From assembly GCF_021556615.1 (NCBI RefSeq), contig NZ_JAKGGD010000008.1:41714-105713 (forward strand): DNA of 64,000 nt, written 5' to 3'. Origin of the DNA: Paracoccus salsus. Lineage in GTDB: Bacteria > Pseudomonadota > Alphaproteobacteria > Rhodobacterales > Rhodobacteraceae. Shown here piece after piece: positions 44,529 through 54,485 of this stretch. Both the position numbers and the translations under genes were made by a program. Numbering within the stretch: position 1 is the stretch's first letter; the number at the start of each line of letters is the position of its first letter. The notes below the pieces were generated by a model. That model had not been told where the DNA came from, ran no database searches, and saw only the letters and a list, made by a program, of their open reading frames with translations.

Positions 44529-44885
44529 CTAGAACGCCATCATGCCCCAATATTTCGTGCCGCTGACGGGCTTGCCCTCATGGGCCAGCAGGAACCCCGA
44601 GATCACCCTGAGCAGACCCCAGACGGCCAGGAAAGCCCAGATCAGGAAGCCGATCCCGATGACCATCGTGACCAGCGCCAGCAGCGCGATCAGCAGGCTG
44701 ATCCAGAAGGTTCGGATCTGGAAGGTCAGGTGGCTGTCCAGGATCGCGTTCGTGCCACGCGACAAATAGGCATAGACCACCCCCACAAGGGCAGTGATCG
44801 CCACCGCATAGCCCACGGCATACAGCCCATAGACGATCTTGGCGGCGGTGAGGTCGGCGGCTTCGGGATGTTGCAGGTCGGTCAT
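44529..44885 (-). CDS. DUF4870-like membrane protein
   Basis: A 118-residue membrane protein with three or four hydrophobic segments (VYGLYAVGYAVAITALVGVV, then FWISLLIALLALVTMVIGIG and a third near LIWAFLAVWGLLRVISGFLL). It resembles the DUF4870/Tic20-like small proteins. The function is unknown. The start MTDLQHPEAADLTAAKI at 44885 has GGAG before it, and an ATG five codons upstream is less likely. It is 51 bp after the COQ10-like gene on the same strand and may be its operon partner. Confidence 0.78.
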   Translation of the reverse strand: MTDLQHPEAADLTAAKIVYGLYAVGYAVAITALVGVVYAYLSRGTNAILDSHLTFQIRTFWISLLIALLALVTMVIGIGFLIWAFLAVWGLLRVISGFLLAHEGKPVSGTKYWGMMAF

Positions 44886-44936
44886 GATGGACTCCGGCAT
44901 GGAATTCGGTTGGGGCCTGCCTCGTCGGCGCGCGGA

Positions 44937-45401
44937 CTAGCCGTAAAGCTGGCGGGCGCGCTGTTCGAAGGCGCGGACGATGCGGGACATCGCTTCGTGG
45001 AAGACGACGCCGATCAGCCGTTGCAGTATGGCATTGCGGAACTCGAAATCGACGAAGAACTCGACATGGCAGCCGCCCTCGGGTCGGTCGGTGAACGCCC
45101 AGCCGCTTCGCATGTACTTGAACGGACCTTCCAGATATTCGGTGTCGATCCGCAGCGTGCCGGTTTCGGGATCCTCGGGCCACAGCACCACGCGGCTGCC
45201 GAATTTCTCACGGAAGACCTTGAAGCTGATGACCAGGTCGGCGGCGATTTCCTCCGCGCCATCCTGACGGGTCCGGCGCGACCGGATGCGCGCCGCGCTG
45301 TTCCAGGGCAGGAACTCGGGGTAGCGCTCGACATCGGCCACGAGGCCGAACATCTGGCGCGCAGTATAGGGAAGATTTCGGCTGTCCTGGTGGTGCGGCA
45401 A
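44937..45401 (-). CDS. COQ10/RatA-like polyketide cyclase-fold protein
   Basis: A 154-residue START/polyketide-cyclase-fold protein. The family block YTARQMFGLVADVERYPEFL at the N-terminus, EFFVDFEFRNAILQRLIGVV and the C-terminal MSRIVRAFEQRARQLYG fit ubiquinone-binding COQ10 and the bacterial RatA. I chose the TTG at 45401 (PHHQDSRNLP), which gives the family length, with AAGAG upstream; no ATG is close. In respiring alphaproteobacteria a ubiquinone-chaperone role is more likely than RatA toxin activity. Confidence 0.85.
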   Translation of the reverse strand: MPHHQDSRNLPYTARQMFGLVADVERYPEFLPWNSAARIRSRRTRQDGAEEIAADLVISFKVFREKFGSRVVLWPEDPETGTLRIDTEYLEGPFKYMRSGWAFTDRPEGGCHVEFFVDFEFRNAILQRLIGVVFHEAMSRIVRAFEQRARQLYG

Positions 45402-45470
45402 GGGGTGCTCTTGAGTTTCGGCGCGTCGCGGTGTCACTGTCCACCAAGGCATTAGCAGGGCACACGGGCG

Positions 45471-45656
45471 ATGAACAACCTGATCTGGCTGCTTCGGGCG
45501 TCGAAATGGGCGCGTCACCCGCCAAGCGCGAAGATGGTCAGGCTGGTGCTGGCCATCATCGCGGCGGCGATTGCCCTGATCGCGCTGGAAAAACTTGGCT
45601 GGTGGCCCGACTGGGCGCGCGTCGAGAACGGCCGCGGCGTGCGACTGCCGCGCTAG
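45471..45656 (+). CDS. Small membrane protein (61 aa)
   Basis: A 61-residue protein beginning MNNLIWLLRASKWARHPPSA, followed by one transmembrane helix (VRLVLAIIAAAIALIALEKL) and a short tail GWWPDWARVENGRGVRLPR. The Trp-Pro-Asp-Trp motif after the helix and the charged amphipathic front suggest a real conserved gene. The function is unknown. It is divergent from the COQ10-like gene; the 69-bp gap must hold both promoters. Confidence 0.7.
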   Translation: MNNLIWLLRASKWARHPPSAKMVRLVLAIIAAAIALIALEKLGWWPDWARVENGRGVRLPR

Positions 45657-45662
45657 CCAGGC

Positions 45663-45776
45663 TCAGCGGCGGCCGGTGGCCACGCGGACCGCCCGGGTCT
45701 GGGGCGCAGCATCCCGGGACCGGGCAACCACAAGACCTGTCAAGGCCGTCAGCAGAAGCAGCGTTGTGATAAGCAT
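45663..45776 (-). CDS. Small single-span protein (37 aa)
   Basis: A 37-residue reading frame: ATG at 45776 and stop at 45663-45665. It begins MLITTLLLLTALTGLVVARS, a hydrophobic helix, then a basic tail ending RVATGRR. A perfect AGGAGG lies 5-6 bp before the ATG, which is the best argument that it is translated. It lies 45 bp after the zinc peptidase gene, on the same strand, and converges with the 61-residue protein gene (6 bp between stops). The function is unknown. Confidence 0.55.
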   Translation of the reverse strand: MLITTLLLLTALTGLVVARSRDAAPQTRAVRVATGRR

Positions 45777-45821
45777 GTCATCCTCCTGTGTCCGCCTGAA
45801 CAGGATGGGCTTTCTGCCGAC

Positions 45822-46655
45822 CTAGCGGAATGTGTCGCATTGTCCCATGTCGCCGGACCGAAAGCCGCGCATCAGCCATTCCTGCCGCTGCGCCGCGCTG
45901 CCATGGGTGAAACTGTCGGGCATCGGCGTGCGGCCCCCGGACCGCTGGATCACGTCGTCGCCGACAGCATGGGCCGCGCCCATCGCCTCTTGCAGATCGC
46001 CCTCTTCCAGCGAACCGAAGAGCTTGTCGGCCTGCCGCGCCCAGATGCCGGCATAGCAATCGGCCTGCAATTCCGTCCGCACCGACAAGTCATTCGCGTC
46101 GGCCTCGCTGGCGGCCCCGCGCGCGGCATGGACCTGACCCAGGGTCCCGACCAGATTCTGCACGTGGTGACCCACCTCGTGCGCGATCACATAAGCATAG
46201 GCGAAATCGCCGCCGGCGCGCATGTTCTGCGCCATCATGTCGAAGAAATCGGTGTCCAGATAGATCTTCCGGTCGTTCGGACAGTAGAACGGCCCCATCG
46301 CGGACGAGGCACCGCCACAGGCCGACTGCACGACGCCGCTGTAAAGCACAAGGGTCGGGACGGCATAGTCTCGCCCGGCCTGCTGCGGCAGGACCATGCG
46401 CCAGACCTCCTCGGCATCGGCCAGCACGACGGACACGAACGCGCCGTATTGCCGGTCCCGTTCGGACAGCGGCGCGACGGATCGCGGCTGACCCTGATCC
46501 AGTTCCCGCACGATGGGGCTGATGTCCACACCAAAGAAATAACCCACGGCCAGGACCGCCAGCATGCCGACCACACCGATGCCCCCTGCCCCGGCGGCGC
46601 CCATTCCGCGCCGATCCTCGATATTGCCGCTGCCGCGTCTGCCTCGCCACCTCAT
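45822..46655 (-). CDS. ypfJ: YpfJ-family zinc metallopeptidase
   Basis: A 277-residue neutral zinc metallopeptidase (DUF2342/YpfJ type). A single membrane helix near residues 25-45 (GIGVVGMLAVLAVGYFFGVD) is followed by PFYCPNDRKIYLDTDFFDMM, the HExxH site AYVIAHEVGHHVQN, and RTELQADCYAGIWARQAD with the third zinc ligand. The catalytic part faces the periplasm by topology. The start MRWRGRRGSGNIEDRRG at 46655 is the family start, with GGAAAGG upstream. Substrate unknown. Confidence 0.9.
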   Translation of the reverse strand: MRWRGRRGSGNIEDRRGMGAAGAGGIGVVGMLAVLAVGYFFGVDISPIVRELDQGQPRSVAPLSERDRQYGAFVSVVLADAEEVWRMVLPQQAGRDYAVPTLVLYSGVVQSACGGASSAMGPFYCPNDRKIYLDTDFFDMMAQNMRAGGDFAYAYVIAHEVGHHVQNLVGTLGQVHAARGAASEADANDLSVRTELQADCYAGIWARQADKLFGSLEEGDLQEAMGAAHAVGDDVIQRSGGRTPMPDSFTHGSAAQRQEWLMRGFRSGDMGQCDTFR

Positions 46656-46851
46656 GCTGTGGATGCCTTTCCCGCTGGAGGTCGCCGCGCCCACGCCGTT
46701 GACCTGTTGCCTAACTTCCCATGCATCGCGCCGGTTCCCGTCTCGGCTGGGCTGGGCGCAGGGATCACAGCGGCGCGAAAGCCGCGCAAGACGCTTGACC
46801 GCGCCCGGACCACGGTACATCCACATCGGGCGCAAGGAAAAAGGGACCGTG

Positions 46852-47430
46852 ATGCTACGCAGGCTGTACGACTGGACCATGGGGCTGGCCGCCCATCGCC
46901 ATGCCAGACCGGCCCTGTTCGGGGTCAGCTTCATCGAAAGCTCGGTCTTTCCGATTCCCCCCGATGTGCTGATGATCCCGATGGTGCTGGCCGATCGTGC
47001 GAAGGCGTGGGTGATCGCGCTGGTGGCCACGCTCGGATCGGTCCTGGGGGCCTTGCTGGGCTACTGGATCGGGGCGGCGCTGATGGACACGGTCGGGCAG
47101 TGGGTTCTGACCGCCTATGGCAAGGAAACCGCCTATGACCAGCTGGCCGCGCGTTTCACCCAGTATGGCGGCTGGGCGGTGCTGTTCGCGGCACTGACGC
47201 CATTTCCCTTCAAGGTCATCACGATCTTCTCGGGCGCGGTGGGATTGCCGCTGCCGGCGTTCCTGCTGACCTCGATCCTGGGACGCGCGGGACGGTTCTT
47301 CATCGTGGCCGGATTGCTGTGGCGCTTTGGTCCGCCGATCCGGACCTTCATCGAGGAACGGCTGGGGCTGGTCTTCACGATTTTCATGGCCTGCCTGCTT
47401 GGCGGCTTCATCGCGCTGAGGTATCTATGA
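46852..47430 (+). CDS. YqaA family membrane protein
   Basis: A 192-residue membrane protein of the YqaA/DedA-related (VTT) group. It has FGVSFIESSVFPIPPDVLMI near the N-terminus, the Gly-rich GSVLGALLGYWIGAAL, and FAALTPFPFKVITIFSGAVG, which is the re-entrant motif. Homologues are implicated in lipid or cation handling, but the role is not proven. The ATG at 46852 has AAAAGGGA upstream. dsbB begins within its stop codon (ATGA), so the two are coupled. The 196 bp before it hold no gene. Confidence 0.85.
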   Translation: MLRRLYDWTMGLAAHRHARPALFGVSFIESSVFPIPPDVLMIPMVLADRAKAWVIALVATLGSVLGALLGYWIGAALMDTVGQWVLTAYGKETAYDQLAARFTQYGGWAVLFAALTPFPFKVITIFSGAVGLPLPAFLLTSILGRAGRFFIVAGLLWRFGPPIRTFIEERLGLVFTIFMACLLGGFIALRYL

Positions 47431-47894
47431 ACGGCGTGCGTCTTTCGCTGCTGGCGGGCGCCGGATCGGCCGCGCTGCTGATCGCCGCGCTCGGCTTTCA
47501 GGCTGCGGGCTATGCCCCCTGCGAGCTGTGCATCCTGCAACGCTGGCCGCATCTGGCGGCGGTGATCATCGCCGGCCTGGTCTGGCTGACCGGCACTGTG
47601 CGGCTGCTGGCGGTGCTGGGAATGGCGGCCACGGCGGTGGCGGCCGGGCTTGCGGTCTATCACGGCGGCGTCGAGTTCGGCTGGTGGGCGGGGCCGTCGC
47701 ATTGCACCGGCGGGGTCGGCGACATCGCCCGCATGTCGACGCAGGATCTGATGGCACGGTTGCAGGCCGCGCCGGTGGTCCGCTGCGACGAGGTGACGTG
47801 GCGCTTTCTGGGGCTGTCGATGGCGGCGTGGAACGCGCTGTGTTCGGTGGTTCTGATCGTGATCTGGGGGCTGGCCGCCCGGCGCGGTCGCTAG
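47427..47894 (+). CDS. dsbB: Disulfide bond formation protein DsbB
   Basis: A 155-residue membrane protein with four helices. The first periplasmic loop has the redox pair in APCELCILQRWPH, and the second loop contains the cysteines of PSHCTGGVG and PVVRCDEVTW. DsbB re-oxidises DsbA by passing electrons to quinone. The second pair is about 25 residues apart as in other DsbB proteins. It is translationally coupled to the YqaA-like gene. Confidence 0.92.
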   Translation: MNGVRLSLLAGAGSAALLIAALGFQAAGYAPCELCILQRWPHLAAVIIAGLVWLTGTVRLLAVLGMAATAVAAGLAVYHGGVEFGWWAGPSHCTGGVGDIARMSTQDLMARLQAAPVVRCDEVTWRFLGLSMAAWNALCSVVLIVIWGLAARRGR

Positions 47895-47927
47895 GCCGAT
47901 CGGATCGCCAAAAAGGGGCAGGCAAGA

Positions 47928-47956
47928 TTGCCCCCACCTGCCGTGTCCGCTATACC
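47928..47956 (+). promoter_or_regulatory. Sigma-70-like promoter of gyrA
   Basis: TTGCCC (47928-47933) and TATACC (47951-47956) are 17 bp apart. A 6-bp hairpin (GGGGCA / TGCCCC, 47915-47934) overlaps the -35 box and may terminate dsbB. gyrA starts 30 bp after the -10 box, so the leader is short. Confidence 0.5.
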
Positions 47957-47985
47957 GAAACCCAACAAGATGTTGAGGAATTCCC

Positions 47986-50760
47986 GTGGCCGACACCCCT
48001 GAAGACGATCTGCCGGAAACACCTGAATCGGGCGATGAGACCGGTGGGACCGAACGCGTCGTGATGGCGCATGAAGGGCCGGTGATCGACATCAGCTCAG
48101 AGATGCGGACGTCCTATCTGGACTATGCGATGTCGGTCATCGTCAGCCGCGCGATTCCGGATCTGCGCGACGGCCTGAAGCCGGTGCATCGCCGCATCCT
48201 CTACGCGATGAACGAGACCGGCAACACCGCCGACAAGCCCTATCGCAAATCGGCGCGGCCGGTCGGCGACGTGATGGGCAAGTACCACCCGCATGGCGAC
48301 GCCGCGATCTACGATGCGCTGGTCCGGATGGCCCAGGATTTTTCCATGTCCCTGCCGTTGCTGGACGGACAGGGCAATTTCGGGTCCATGGACGGCGATC
48401 CGCCTGCGGCCATGCGCTATACCGAAGTCCGCATGGACAAGCCGGCGAACTATCTGCTGATGGATATCGACAAGGAGACCGTCGATTTCCAGGACAACTA
48501 CGATGGCAAGGACCGCGAACCGACGGTGCTGCCGGCGCGTTTCCCCAACATGCTGGTCAACGGCGCGGGCGGCATCGCCGTCGGCATGGCCACCAACATC
48601 CCGCCGCACAATCTGCGCGAGGTGATCGACGCCACGCTGGAACTGATCGAGGACCCCGACCTGCCGACCGAACGGCTGCTCGAGATCATCCCGGGGCCGG
48701 ATTTTCCGACCGGGGCGCTGATCCTTGGCCGCTCGGGCGCGCGCAAGGCCTATCTCGAGGGGCGTGGCAGCGTCATCATCCGTGCCAGGACCCATATCGA
48801 GGAACCGCGCAAGGACCGCTACGCGATCGTCATCGACGAGATCCCGTATCAGGTGAACAAATCCAGCATGATCGAGCGGATCGCCGACCTGGCCAAGGAA
48901 AAGCGCATCGAGGGCATCGCCAGCGTCCAGGACGAATCCGACCGGCAGGGCGTGCGGGTGGTGGTCGAGCTGAAACGCGACGCCACGCCCGAGGTGGTGC
49001 TGAACCAGCTGTTCCGCTTTACCCAGATGCAGACCACCTTCGGCTGCAACATGCTGGCGCTGAACGGCGGCAAGCCCGAGCAGCTGCGGCTGCGCGACTT
49101 CCTGACCCATTTCCTGAGCTTCCGCGAGGAAGTGGTCGCGCGGCGCACGGCGCATGAACTTCGCAAGGCGCGCGAGCGCAGCCATGTGCTGTGCGGCCTT
49201 GCCGTCGCGGTCAGCAATGTCGACGAGGTCGTGGCGACGATCCGCAGCAGCGCCGATGCCGCCGAGGCCCGCGAACGCCTGATGGAACGGCGCTGGCCGG
49301 CTCACGACATCGTCGAGTACCTGAAGCTGATCGACGACCCCCGCCATCCGGTCAACGAGGACGGCACCTACAACCTGTCCGAGACCCAGGCCCGCGCCAT
49401 CCTGGACCTGCGCCTGCAACGCCTGACGCAGATCGGCGTCAAGGAGGTCACCGACGAGCTGAAATCCCTGGCAGAGGCGATCCGCGAATTCCTGGCGATC
49501 CTCGCATCCCGCGAACGCATCATGGGCATCATCTCGGACGAGTTGCGCGAGGTGCGCGACCTGTTTGCGGTGCCGCGCCGCACCGAGATCGCCGAATGGT
49601 CCGGCGACATGATGGACGAGGACCTGATCGAGCGCGAGGACATGGTCGTCACGATCACCTCCGGCGGCTATATCAAGCGTACCGCGCTGGCCGAGTTCCG
49701 CTCGCAGCGCCGTGGCGGCAAGGGACTGTCCGGCATGGCCACCAAGGAAGACGACGTGGTGACCACGCTTTTCGTGGCCAACACCCATACCGAGCTGTTG
49801 TTCTTCACGACCGACGGCATGGTCTATCGCCTCAAGACCTGGCGGCTGCCGCTTGGCGGACGGACGGCGCGCGGCAAGGCAATCGTCAACATCCTTCCGA
49901 TCGAGCCCGGCGTCTCCATCGCAGCCCTGCTGCCAATGGACGCGCCCGAGGCGGAATGGCAGGACTATCAGGTCATTTTCGCGACCGATCAGGGCGATGT
50001 GCGCCGCAACGCACTGTCGGACTTCACCAATGTCAAGTCAAACGGCAAGATCGCCATGAAGCTGCCCGAAAGCGTCAGCCTGATCGGGGTCCGCATGGCG
50101 ACAAGCGAGGACGATGTGATGCTGGTGACCGCGCAGGGCCGCGCGATCCGTTTCCCCGCGACAGCGGTCCGGGTGTTCAAGGGCCGCGATTCGACCGGCG
50201 TTCGCGGCATCCGGTTGGGCACCGGGGACAGCGTGGTCAGCATGTCGGTGATCCGGCATTTCGAGGCCGATCCGGCCGAGCGTGCCGCCTATCTGAAGAT
50301 GCGGCGCGCGATCGCGGGCGCGCTGGATGATGGTGTCGAAGCCGACGACGACGAAGAGGCAGTGGCCGAAGGCAGCATCACGCAGGAACGCTATGTCCAG
50401 ATGTCGGCGGCCGAGGATCTGATCCTGACCATCACCGCCAAGGGTGCCGGCAAGATCAGCTCCAGCCACGATTACCCGGTGCGCGGGCGGGGCGGCCAGG
50501 GCGTCATGGCGATGGACCGGGCGATGCGCGCCGGCCCGCTGGTCGCCAGCTTCCCGGTCGAGATGGACGACCAGATCATGCTGGCGACCTCGACCGGGCA
50601 GTCGATCCGGGTGCCGGTCGAGGGCATCAGCTTTCGCTCTCGCGGGGCGGGTGGCGTGCGGGTGTTCAATACCGCCAGTGGCGAAGTCGTGGTCTCGGTC
50701 GCGCGGATTGCCGAGCAGGCCGATGCCGAAATTGAGGACAGCGGCGGCGCGGACGGCTAA
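47986..50760 (+). CDS. gyrA: DNA gyrase subunit A
   Basis: A 924-residue GyrA. It starts at GTG with GAGGAA upstream. The catalytic tyrosine is near residue 145 in [10 protein letters not shown]. The quinolone region reads [20 protein letters not shown]: the residue at the E. coli Ser83 position is alanine (residue 106), and Asp87 is conserved (residue 110). The C-terminal pinwheel has the GyrA box QRRGGKG, so this is gyrase and not ParC. A 20-30-residue acidic insert ([17 protein letters not shown]) lies between two late blades. It is expected to supercoil DNA with GyrB. Confidence 0.98.
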   Translation: MADTPEDDLPETPESGDETGGTERVVMAHEGPVIDISSEMRTSYLDYAMSVIVSRAIPDLRDGLKPVHRRILYAMNETGNTADKPYRKSARPVGDVMGKYHPHGDAAIYDALVRMAQDFSMSLPLLDGQGNFGSMDGDPPAAMRYTEVRMDKPANYLLMDIDKETVDFQDNYDGKDREPTVLPARFPNMLVNGAGGIAVGMATNIPPHNLREVIDATLELIEDPDLPTERLLEIIPGPDFPTGALILGRSGARKAYLEGRGSVIIRARTHIEEPRKDRYAIVIDEIPYQVNKSSMIERIADLAKEKRIEGIASVQDESDRQGVRVVVELKRDATPEVVLNQLFRFTQMQTTFGCNMLALNGGKPEQLRLRDFLTHFLSFREEVVARRTAHELRKARERSHVLCGLAVAVSNVDEVVATIRSSADAAEARERLMERRWPAHDIVEYLKLIDDPRHPVNEDGTYNLSETQARAILDLRLQRLTQIGVKEVTDELKSLAEAIREFLAILASRERIMGIISDELREVRDLFAVPRRTEIAEWSGDMMDEDLIEREDMVVTITSGGYIKRTALAEFRSQRRGGKGLSGMATKEDDVVTTLFVANTHTELLFFTTDGMVYRLKTWRLPLGGRTARGKAIVNILPIEPGVSIAALLPMDAPEAEWQDYQVIFATDQGDVRRNALSDFTNVKSNGKIAMKLPESVSLIGVRMATSEDDVMLVTAQGRAIRFPATAVRVFKGRDSTGVRGIRLGTGDSVVSMSVIRHFEADPAERAAYLKMRRAIAGALDDGVEADDDEEAVAEGSITQERYVQMSAAEDLILTITAKGAGKISSSHDYPVRGRGGQGVMAMDRAMRAGPLVASFPVEMDDQIMLATSTGQSIRVPVEGISFRSRGAGGVRVFNTASGEVVVSVARIAEQADAEIEDSGGADG

Positions 50761-50789
50761 TATGGCCTGACGCGCGGCGGCGAACGGCC

Positions 50790-51932
50790 ATGTCGGGTGT
50801 GATCTCGGGCGGAATATGCGAGGATGGATTGGATCAGCAATCGGGCGAAGCGGTACTGCGTGAAAGGCTTCAGACAGGTTTTCTGGGCATCATCGCCTTC
50901 AGCCTGATCCTGTTCATGCTGGTGCAGGCGCGCTTCATCCTGATCTCGCTGGCAATCGCCATCATCCTGTTCTCGCTGACGACGGACGCGATCTTTGCCA
51001 TCTCGTACCGTCTGAAAGTGCCCAAGTGGCTGGGAACGACGCTGGCGCTGATCGGCATCACGCTGGCGCTTCTGTGGGTCTCGACAACCATCGTCACCCA
51101 GATCAACGAGGTTGTCGTCATCGCGATCGCCTATGCCGAACAGGCCCAGGCGGCGCTGCCCAGCCTGACCGAACGGCTGGGACCAGAGGTGCAGGAGCGC
51201 ATTCTGATCGCGATCTCGAATTTCAACATCACCGGCTGGATCCGTTCGCTTGCCGGCCAGGCTTCGGGCCTGCTGTCGGGCAGCGTGCTGGTGATCCTGT
51301 TCGTCGGCTTCATGTTCGCCGAGCAGGTCTGGTTTCCGACCAAGATCGAACGGCTTGTCGGGGACGCCGTGCAGGCGCAGCGCGTGCGCCGCATCATTGC
51401 CTCGATCATGCACAGGGTAAACCGTTACCTCGTCGTCAAGACGGCTGTCAGCGGCGTGACCGCGTTCATCGTCTGGCTGATCTTCAAGGCCACCGGGCTG
51501 GAACTGGCGGCGGCGGTGGCGATCCTGACCTTTGTTCTGAACTTCATTCCCTCGGTCGGCTCGATCATCGCAACGGTCATCACCGCGCTTCTGGCCTTTG
51601 TGCTCAGCGGCGACCTGCCGCTGACGGCGATTGTCGCCATCGGCTGCACGATCACGCAATTCGTCATCGGCAACGTGCTGGACCCGATGCTGCTGGGCCA
51701 GACGCTGCGGCTGTCCAGCTTCGGCATCATTCTCAGCCTGGCGTTCTGGGGCGCGGTCTGGGGCATACCGGGGATGTTCCTGGCGGTTCCGATCATGGTC
51801 GCCCTGATGATCGTGTGCGCGCATATTCCGTGGCTGCGCCCGGTCGCCGTGCTGCTGTCGCGCGAGGGGCTGCCCGATGACGGCAGCGGAGATGACGACC
51901 AACAGGCATCTCCGCCCTCGCTGGCGGCCTGA
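50790..51932 (+). CDS. AI-2E family transporter
   Basis: A 380-residue membrane protein of the AI-2E (PerM/TqsA) family with about eight transmembrane segments. FILISLAIAIILFSLTTDAI near the N-terminus, VLNFIPSVGSIIATVITALL in the middle and VIGNVLDPMLLGQTLRLSS are the family blocks, followed by GIPGMFLAVPIMVALMI. The family name comes from TqsA, but most members have unknown substrates, including possible cation or peptide antiport. The start at 50790 has a weak ribosome-binding site, so translation may begin a little later. The C-terminal tail is acidic. Confidence 0.88.
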   Translation: MSGVISGGICEDGLDQQSGEAVLRERLQTGFLGIIAFSLILFMLVQARFILISLAIAIILFSLTTDAIFAISYRLKVPKWLGTTLALIGITLALLWVSTTIVTQINEVVVIAIAYAEQAQAALPSLTERLGPEVQERILIAISNFNITGWIRSLAGQASGLLSGSVLVILFVGFMFAEQVWFPTKIERLVGDAVQAQRVRRIIASIMHRVNRYLVVKTAVSGVTAFIVWLIFKATGLELAAAVAILTFVLNFIPSVGSIIATVITALLAFVLSGDLPLTAIVAIGCTITQFVIGNVLDPMLLGQTLRLSSFGIILSLAFWGAVWGIPGMFLAVPIMVALMIVCAHIPWLRPVAVLLSREGLPDDGSGDDDQQASPPSLAA

Positions 51933-52001
51933 GCAGCGGCGCGAACCGCAAGAGACAGCCACGCGCCCCGACCTGGCGGCGCCTGTCCGCGGCTCTCGGG
52001 C

Positions 52002-54476
52002 TCAACGATCGCCGCCGTTGCCGCCATCGCCGTCGTCAACGGCGATGCGCGGATCCTTGCGCGGCCCCGAGACGGGTTTCCCTTCGATCGCGGCAGGTTC
52101 GGGGGCGGGCTCGGCCTCGGAGTGCTGGTCCCGACCGGCTCGCAGCGTCTCGGGGTTGCGAAGCCAGATGTCGCGCTGCGCGAAGGGGATCTCGATCTTT
52201 TCCTTCTGAAAGCGTTCCGCGATCTGGTGACACACCTCGGAGGTCACGCCGAGGCCCGCGTTTACATCCGAAAGCACCGCCCGGACCTCGAATTCGAGGC
52301 TGTCGGCGCCAAAGGCGCGGAACAACACGACGGGCGCCGGGTCGATCGTGACGACCGACTGATTCTCGATGATCTCGAGCAGGATCCGCTCGACCTTGCG
52401 CGTGTCGGTGCCATAGGCGACTCCGACCGGGATGATGATACGGCCCATCTGGTTGTGGCGCGTCCAGTTTGTCACCGGTTGGCTGATCAGGTCGCTGTTG
52501 GGAACGATCACCTCGGTCTTGTCGAAGGTCTCGACCTGGGTCGAGCGGACCGAGATGCGCGTGACGATGCCCTGCTGGCCGCCCGCGCTGATCCAGTCGC
52601 CGACGCTGACCGGCCTCTCGATCAGCAGGATGATCCCCGAAACGAAGTTCGACACGATGTTCTGAAGGCCGAAACCGATGCCGACGGACAGCGCACCCGC
52701 GACCACCGCCAGCGAGGTGAGGTCGATCCCCGCCGAGGTGATCGCCAGCAGCACCGCCACCACGATCCCCAGATAGCCAAGGCCCGACACGATCGCGTTG
52801 CGACCGCCTTGGTCAAGCTTGGTCTTGGGCAGGATCGAACTGCGGAATGCACCCTGAACCCCGCGCGTGATCAGGTAGCCGATGACGAAAACGAACAGGA
52901 ATCTCAGCACGCCGCCCGGCGAGATGGAGACGCCGCCGAAGCTGGCGCCCTGCTGGAATGTCGTCCAGTATTCGACAAGATCAGTGCCGCGCGCGCCCCA
53001 GATCACCATGAACAGCGGAATCGACAACAGGATCAGCGAGAACCCGATCAGCAGCGGCGCAAGCCCCTCGCGGGCGCCCTCCTGGCCGCGCATGATCATG
53101 TTGAACACATCCGCGATGAAGTCCTGCAGCAGCACCAGAACTCCGATCAGGGCCAGCGTCAGGGTCCAGGGCCAGATCACCGAATTGGCAAGGTTGACGA
53201 ACCCCATCGCGCCCGCCAGCACGGCCAGCACGGTCGCCAGCCGCGTCACCAGCCCGGCCACGGACAGCACCATGTGGCGATTGACGAGATTGCGTCCCTC
53301 GCCGCCTTGCCGCAGCGTTTCCAGTGCCTTGCCAAGGCGGAACAGCGCCACGCCGGCCAGAAGCAGCAGGATGAAACTTGCGACCGAGATCGCGCCCTCG
53401 CCCATTTCCATCGGCACGCGCGTCACCGGGTCGCCGGGCCGCTCGTACAGCCCCGACAGCGGCAGCGCGGCGCGCGCCAGGATATGATGCAGCGCAAAGA
53501 TCGCCGCAAGCGCGGTGGCCATGCGCCGTGCCTTGTTGCGGGGGGCATCGGCCATGTCCAGCGAGTGGTAGGCGATCGCCTGGCGCGGGAACAACTGCAG
53601 CGCAAGCCATGTGCCCCCGAACAGCACCACGCCCGCCACAGGCAGCGAGTCGAGGAACGGCAGCGTCCAGTCGCCGGCAAGCCCGGTGGCCTTGGCCGCG
53701 CGGATCGCCAGATAGAGACCGATCATCGGCAGCGCGATCTGGCCAAGCGACACGATGAACGCCACGACGGCGCGCGAATGCTCGGACGCGCGCGCGGACA
53801 GCCGCGACGGCAATGACTGCACCCAGCGGCGACCGAGGCTCAGCAGGATGATGGCGGCAACAAGATAGGCTGCGACCTGCGGCAGGCGGGGCTTCACCTG
53901 CGGCCAGACCTCGCTGTCGACCAGCTGGCCGACTTCGGCCCCGACGCCCTGCACCAGCCGCAGCCCATCAGTTGCAGCTTCGGCCCAGCTGCCCGGCAAA
54001 AGCGGAGAAGGCGAAAGCTTGGCCAGTTCGACGGCCTGGCGCTTGGCCGTCACGTCGTCGATCTGCTTGATGAGGGCATCGGCGCGGCTGAACGCCTCGA
54101 CCGCTGTCAGACGCGGCGCCTGAAGGGTCGATAGCTGCTTTTGCAGTTCGGCCCTTCGCGTTGCGATATCCGCGTCTTCGCTTTCGCCTTCGGCGGGTGC
54201 CGGACCCAGCGCGTCAAGCTGTTCCTTGATCGTCGCGATCCTGTTGGCATTGACGTTCTGGGCGGACTGGAGCTTTTCTCGCCACTCGACAAGGGCAGCG
54301 CGCGTCGTCGTCAGTTGCGAGTCTGTCGCGTCCTCGCCCGATATCAGTTCCTCGGCCTGGCTCGCCACCTGCTCCCAAGCCTGATAATCCAGATCGACTT
54401 TGCTATCCTGGGCCGCCAGAGGCGAGGCAACAAGAAGCATTGCCGTCAGCAGGACGGCAGCAAATGCACGTAACAT
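52002..54476 (-). CDS. Mechanosensitive channel, DUF3772/MscS type
   Basis: An 824-residue large MscS-family channel. A signal peptide (MLRAFAAVLLTAMLLVASPL then AAQ) is followed by a periplasmic coiled-coil DUF3772 region (25-155). Some nine or more transmembrane segments come next, ending with the MscS pore helix (SLAVVAGALSVGIGFGLQNI) and the cytoplasmic beta domain (RPVSVGDWISAGGQQGIVTR and EVIVPNSDLISQPVTNWTRH). It would open under membrane tension to release osmolytes during hypo-osmotic shock. The tail is acidic and glycine-rich. cysK lies 9 bp upstream on the same strand. Confidence 0.9.
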   Translation of the reverse strand: MLRAFAAVLLTAMLLVASPLAAQDSKVDLDYQAWEQVASQAEELISGEDATDSQLTTTRAALVEWREKLQSAQNVNANRIATIKEQLDALGPAPAEGESEDADIATRRAELQKQLSTLQAPRLTAVEAFSRADALIKQIDDVTAKRQAVELAKLSPSPLLPGSWAEAATDGLRLVQGVGAEVGQLVDSEVWPQVKPRLPQVAAYLVAAIILLSLGRRWVQSLPSRLSARASEHSRAVVAFIVSLGQIALPMIGLYLAIRAAKATGLAGDWTLPFLDSLPVAGVVLFGGTWLALQLFPRQAIAYHSLDMADAPRNKARRMATALAAIFALHHILARAALPLSGLYERPGDPVTRVPMEMGEGAISVASFILLLLAGVALFRLGKALETLRQGGEGRNLVNRHMVLSVAGLVTRLATVLAVLAGAMGFVNLANSVIWPWTLTLALIGVLVLLQDFIADVFNMIMRGQEGAREGLAPLLIGFSLILLSIPLFMVIWGARGTDLVEYWTTFQQGASFGGVSISPGGVLRFLFVFVIGYLITRGVQGAFRSSILPKTKLDQGGRNAIVSGLGYLGIVVAVLLAITSAGIDLTSLAVVAGALSVGIGFGLQNIVSNFVSGIILLIERPVSVGDWISAGGQQGIVTRISVRSTQVETFDKTEVIVPNSDLISQPVTNWTRHNQMGRIIIPVGVAYGTDTRKVERILLEIIENQSVVTIDPAPVVLFRAFGADSLEFEVRAVLSDVNAGLGVTSEVCHQIAERFQKEKIEIPFAQRDIWLRNPETLRAGRDQHSEAEPAPEPAAIEGKPVSGPRKDPRIAVDDGDGGNGGDR

Positions 54477-54485
54477 GTGGTTCCC

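Noticed and set aside
44937..45401. RatA toxin of a toxin-antitoxin pair
   Set aside because: The protein is of the RatA/COQ10 fold, but there is no RatB/RnfH-type partner beside it, and a ubiquinone-binding role is more likely in this group.
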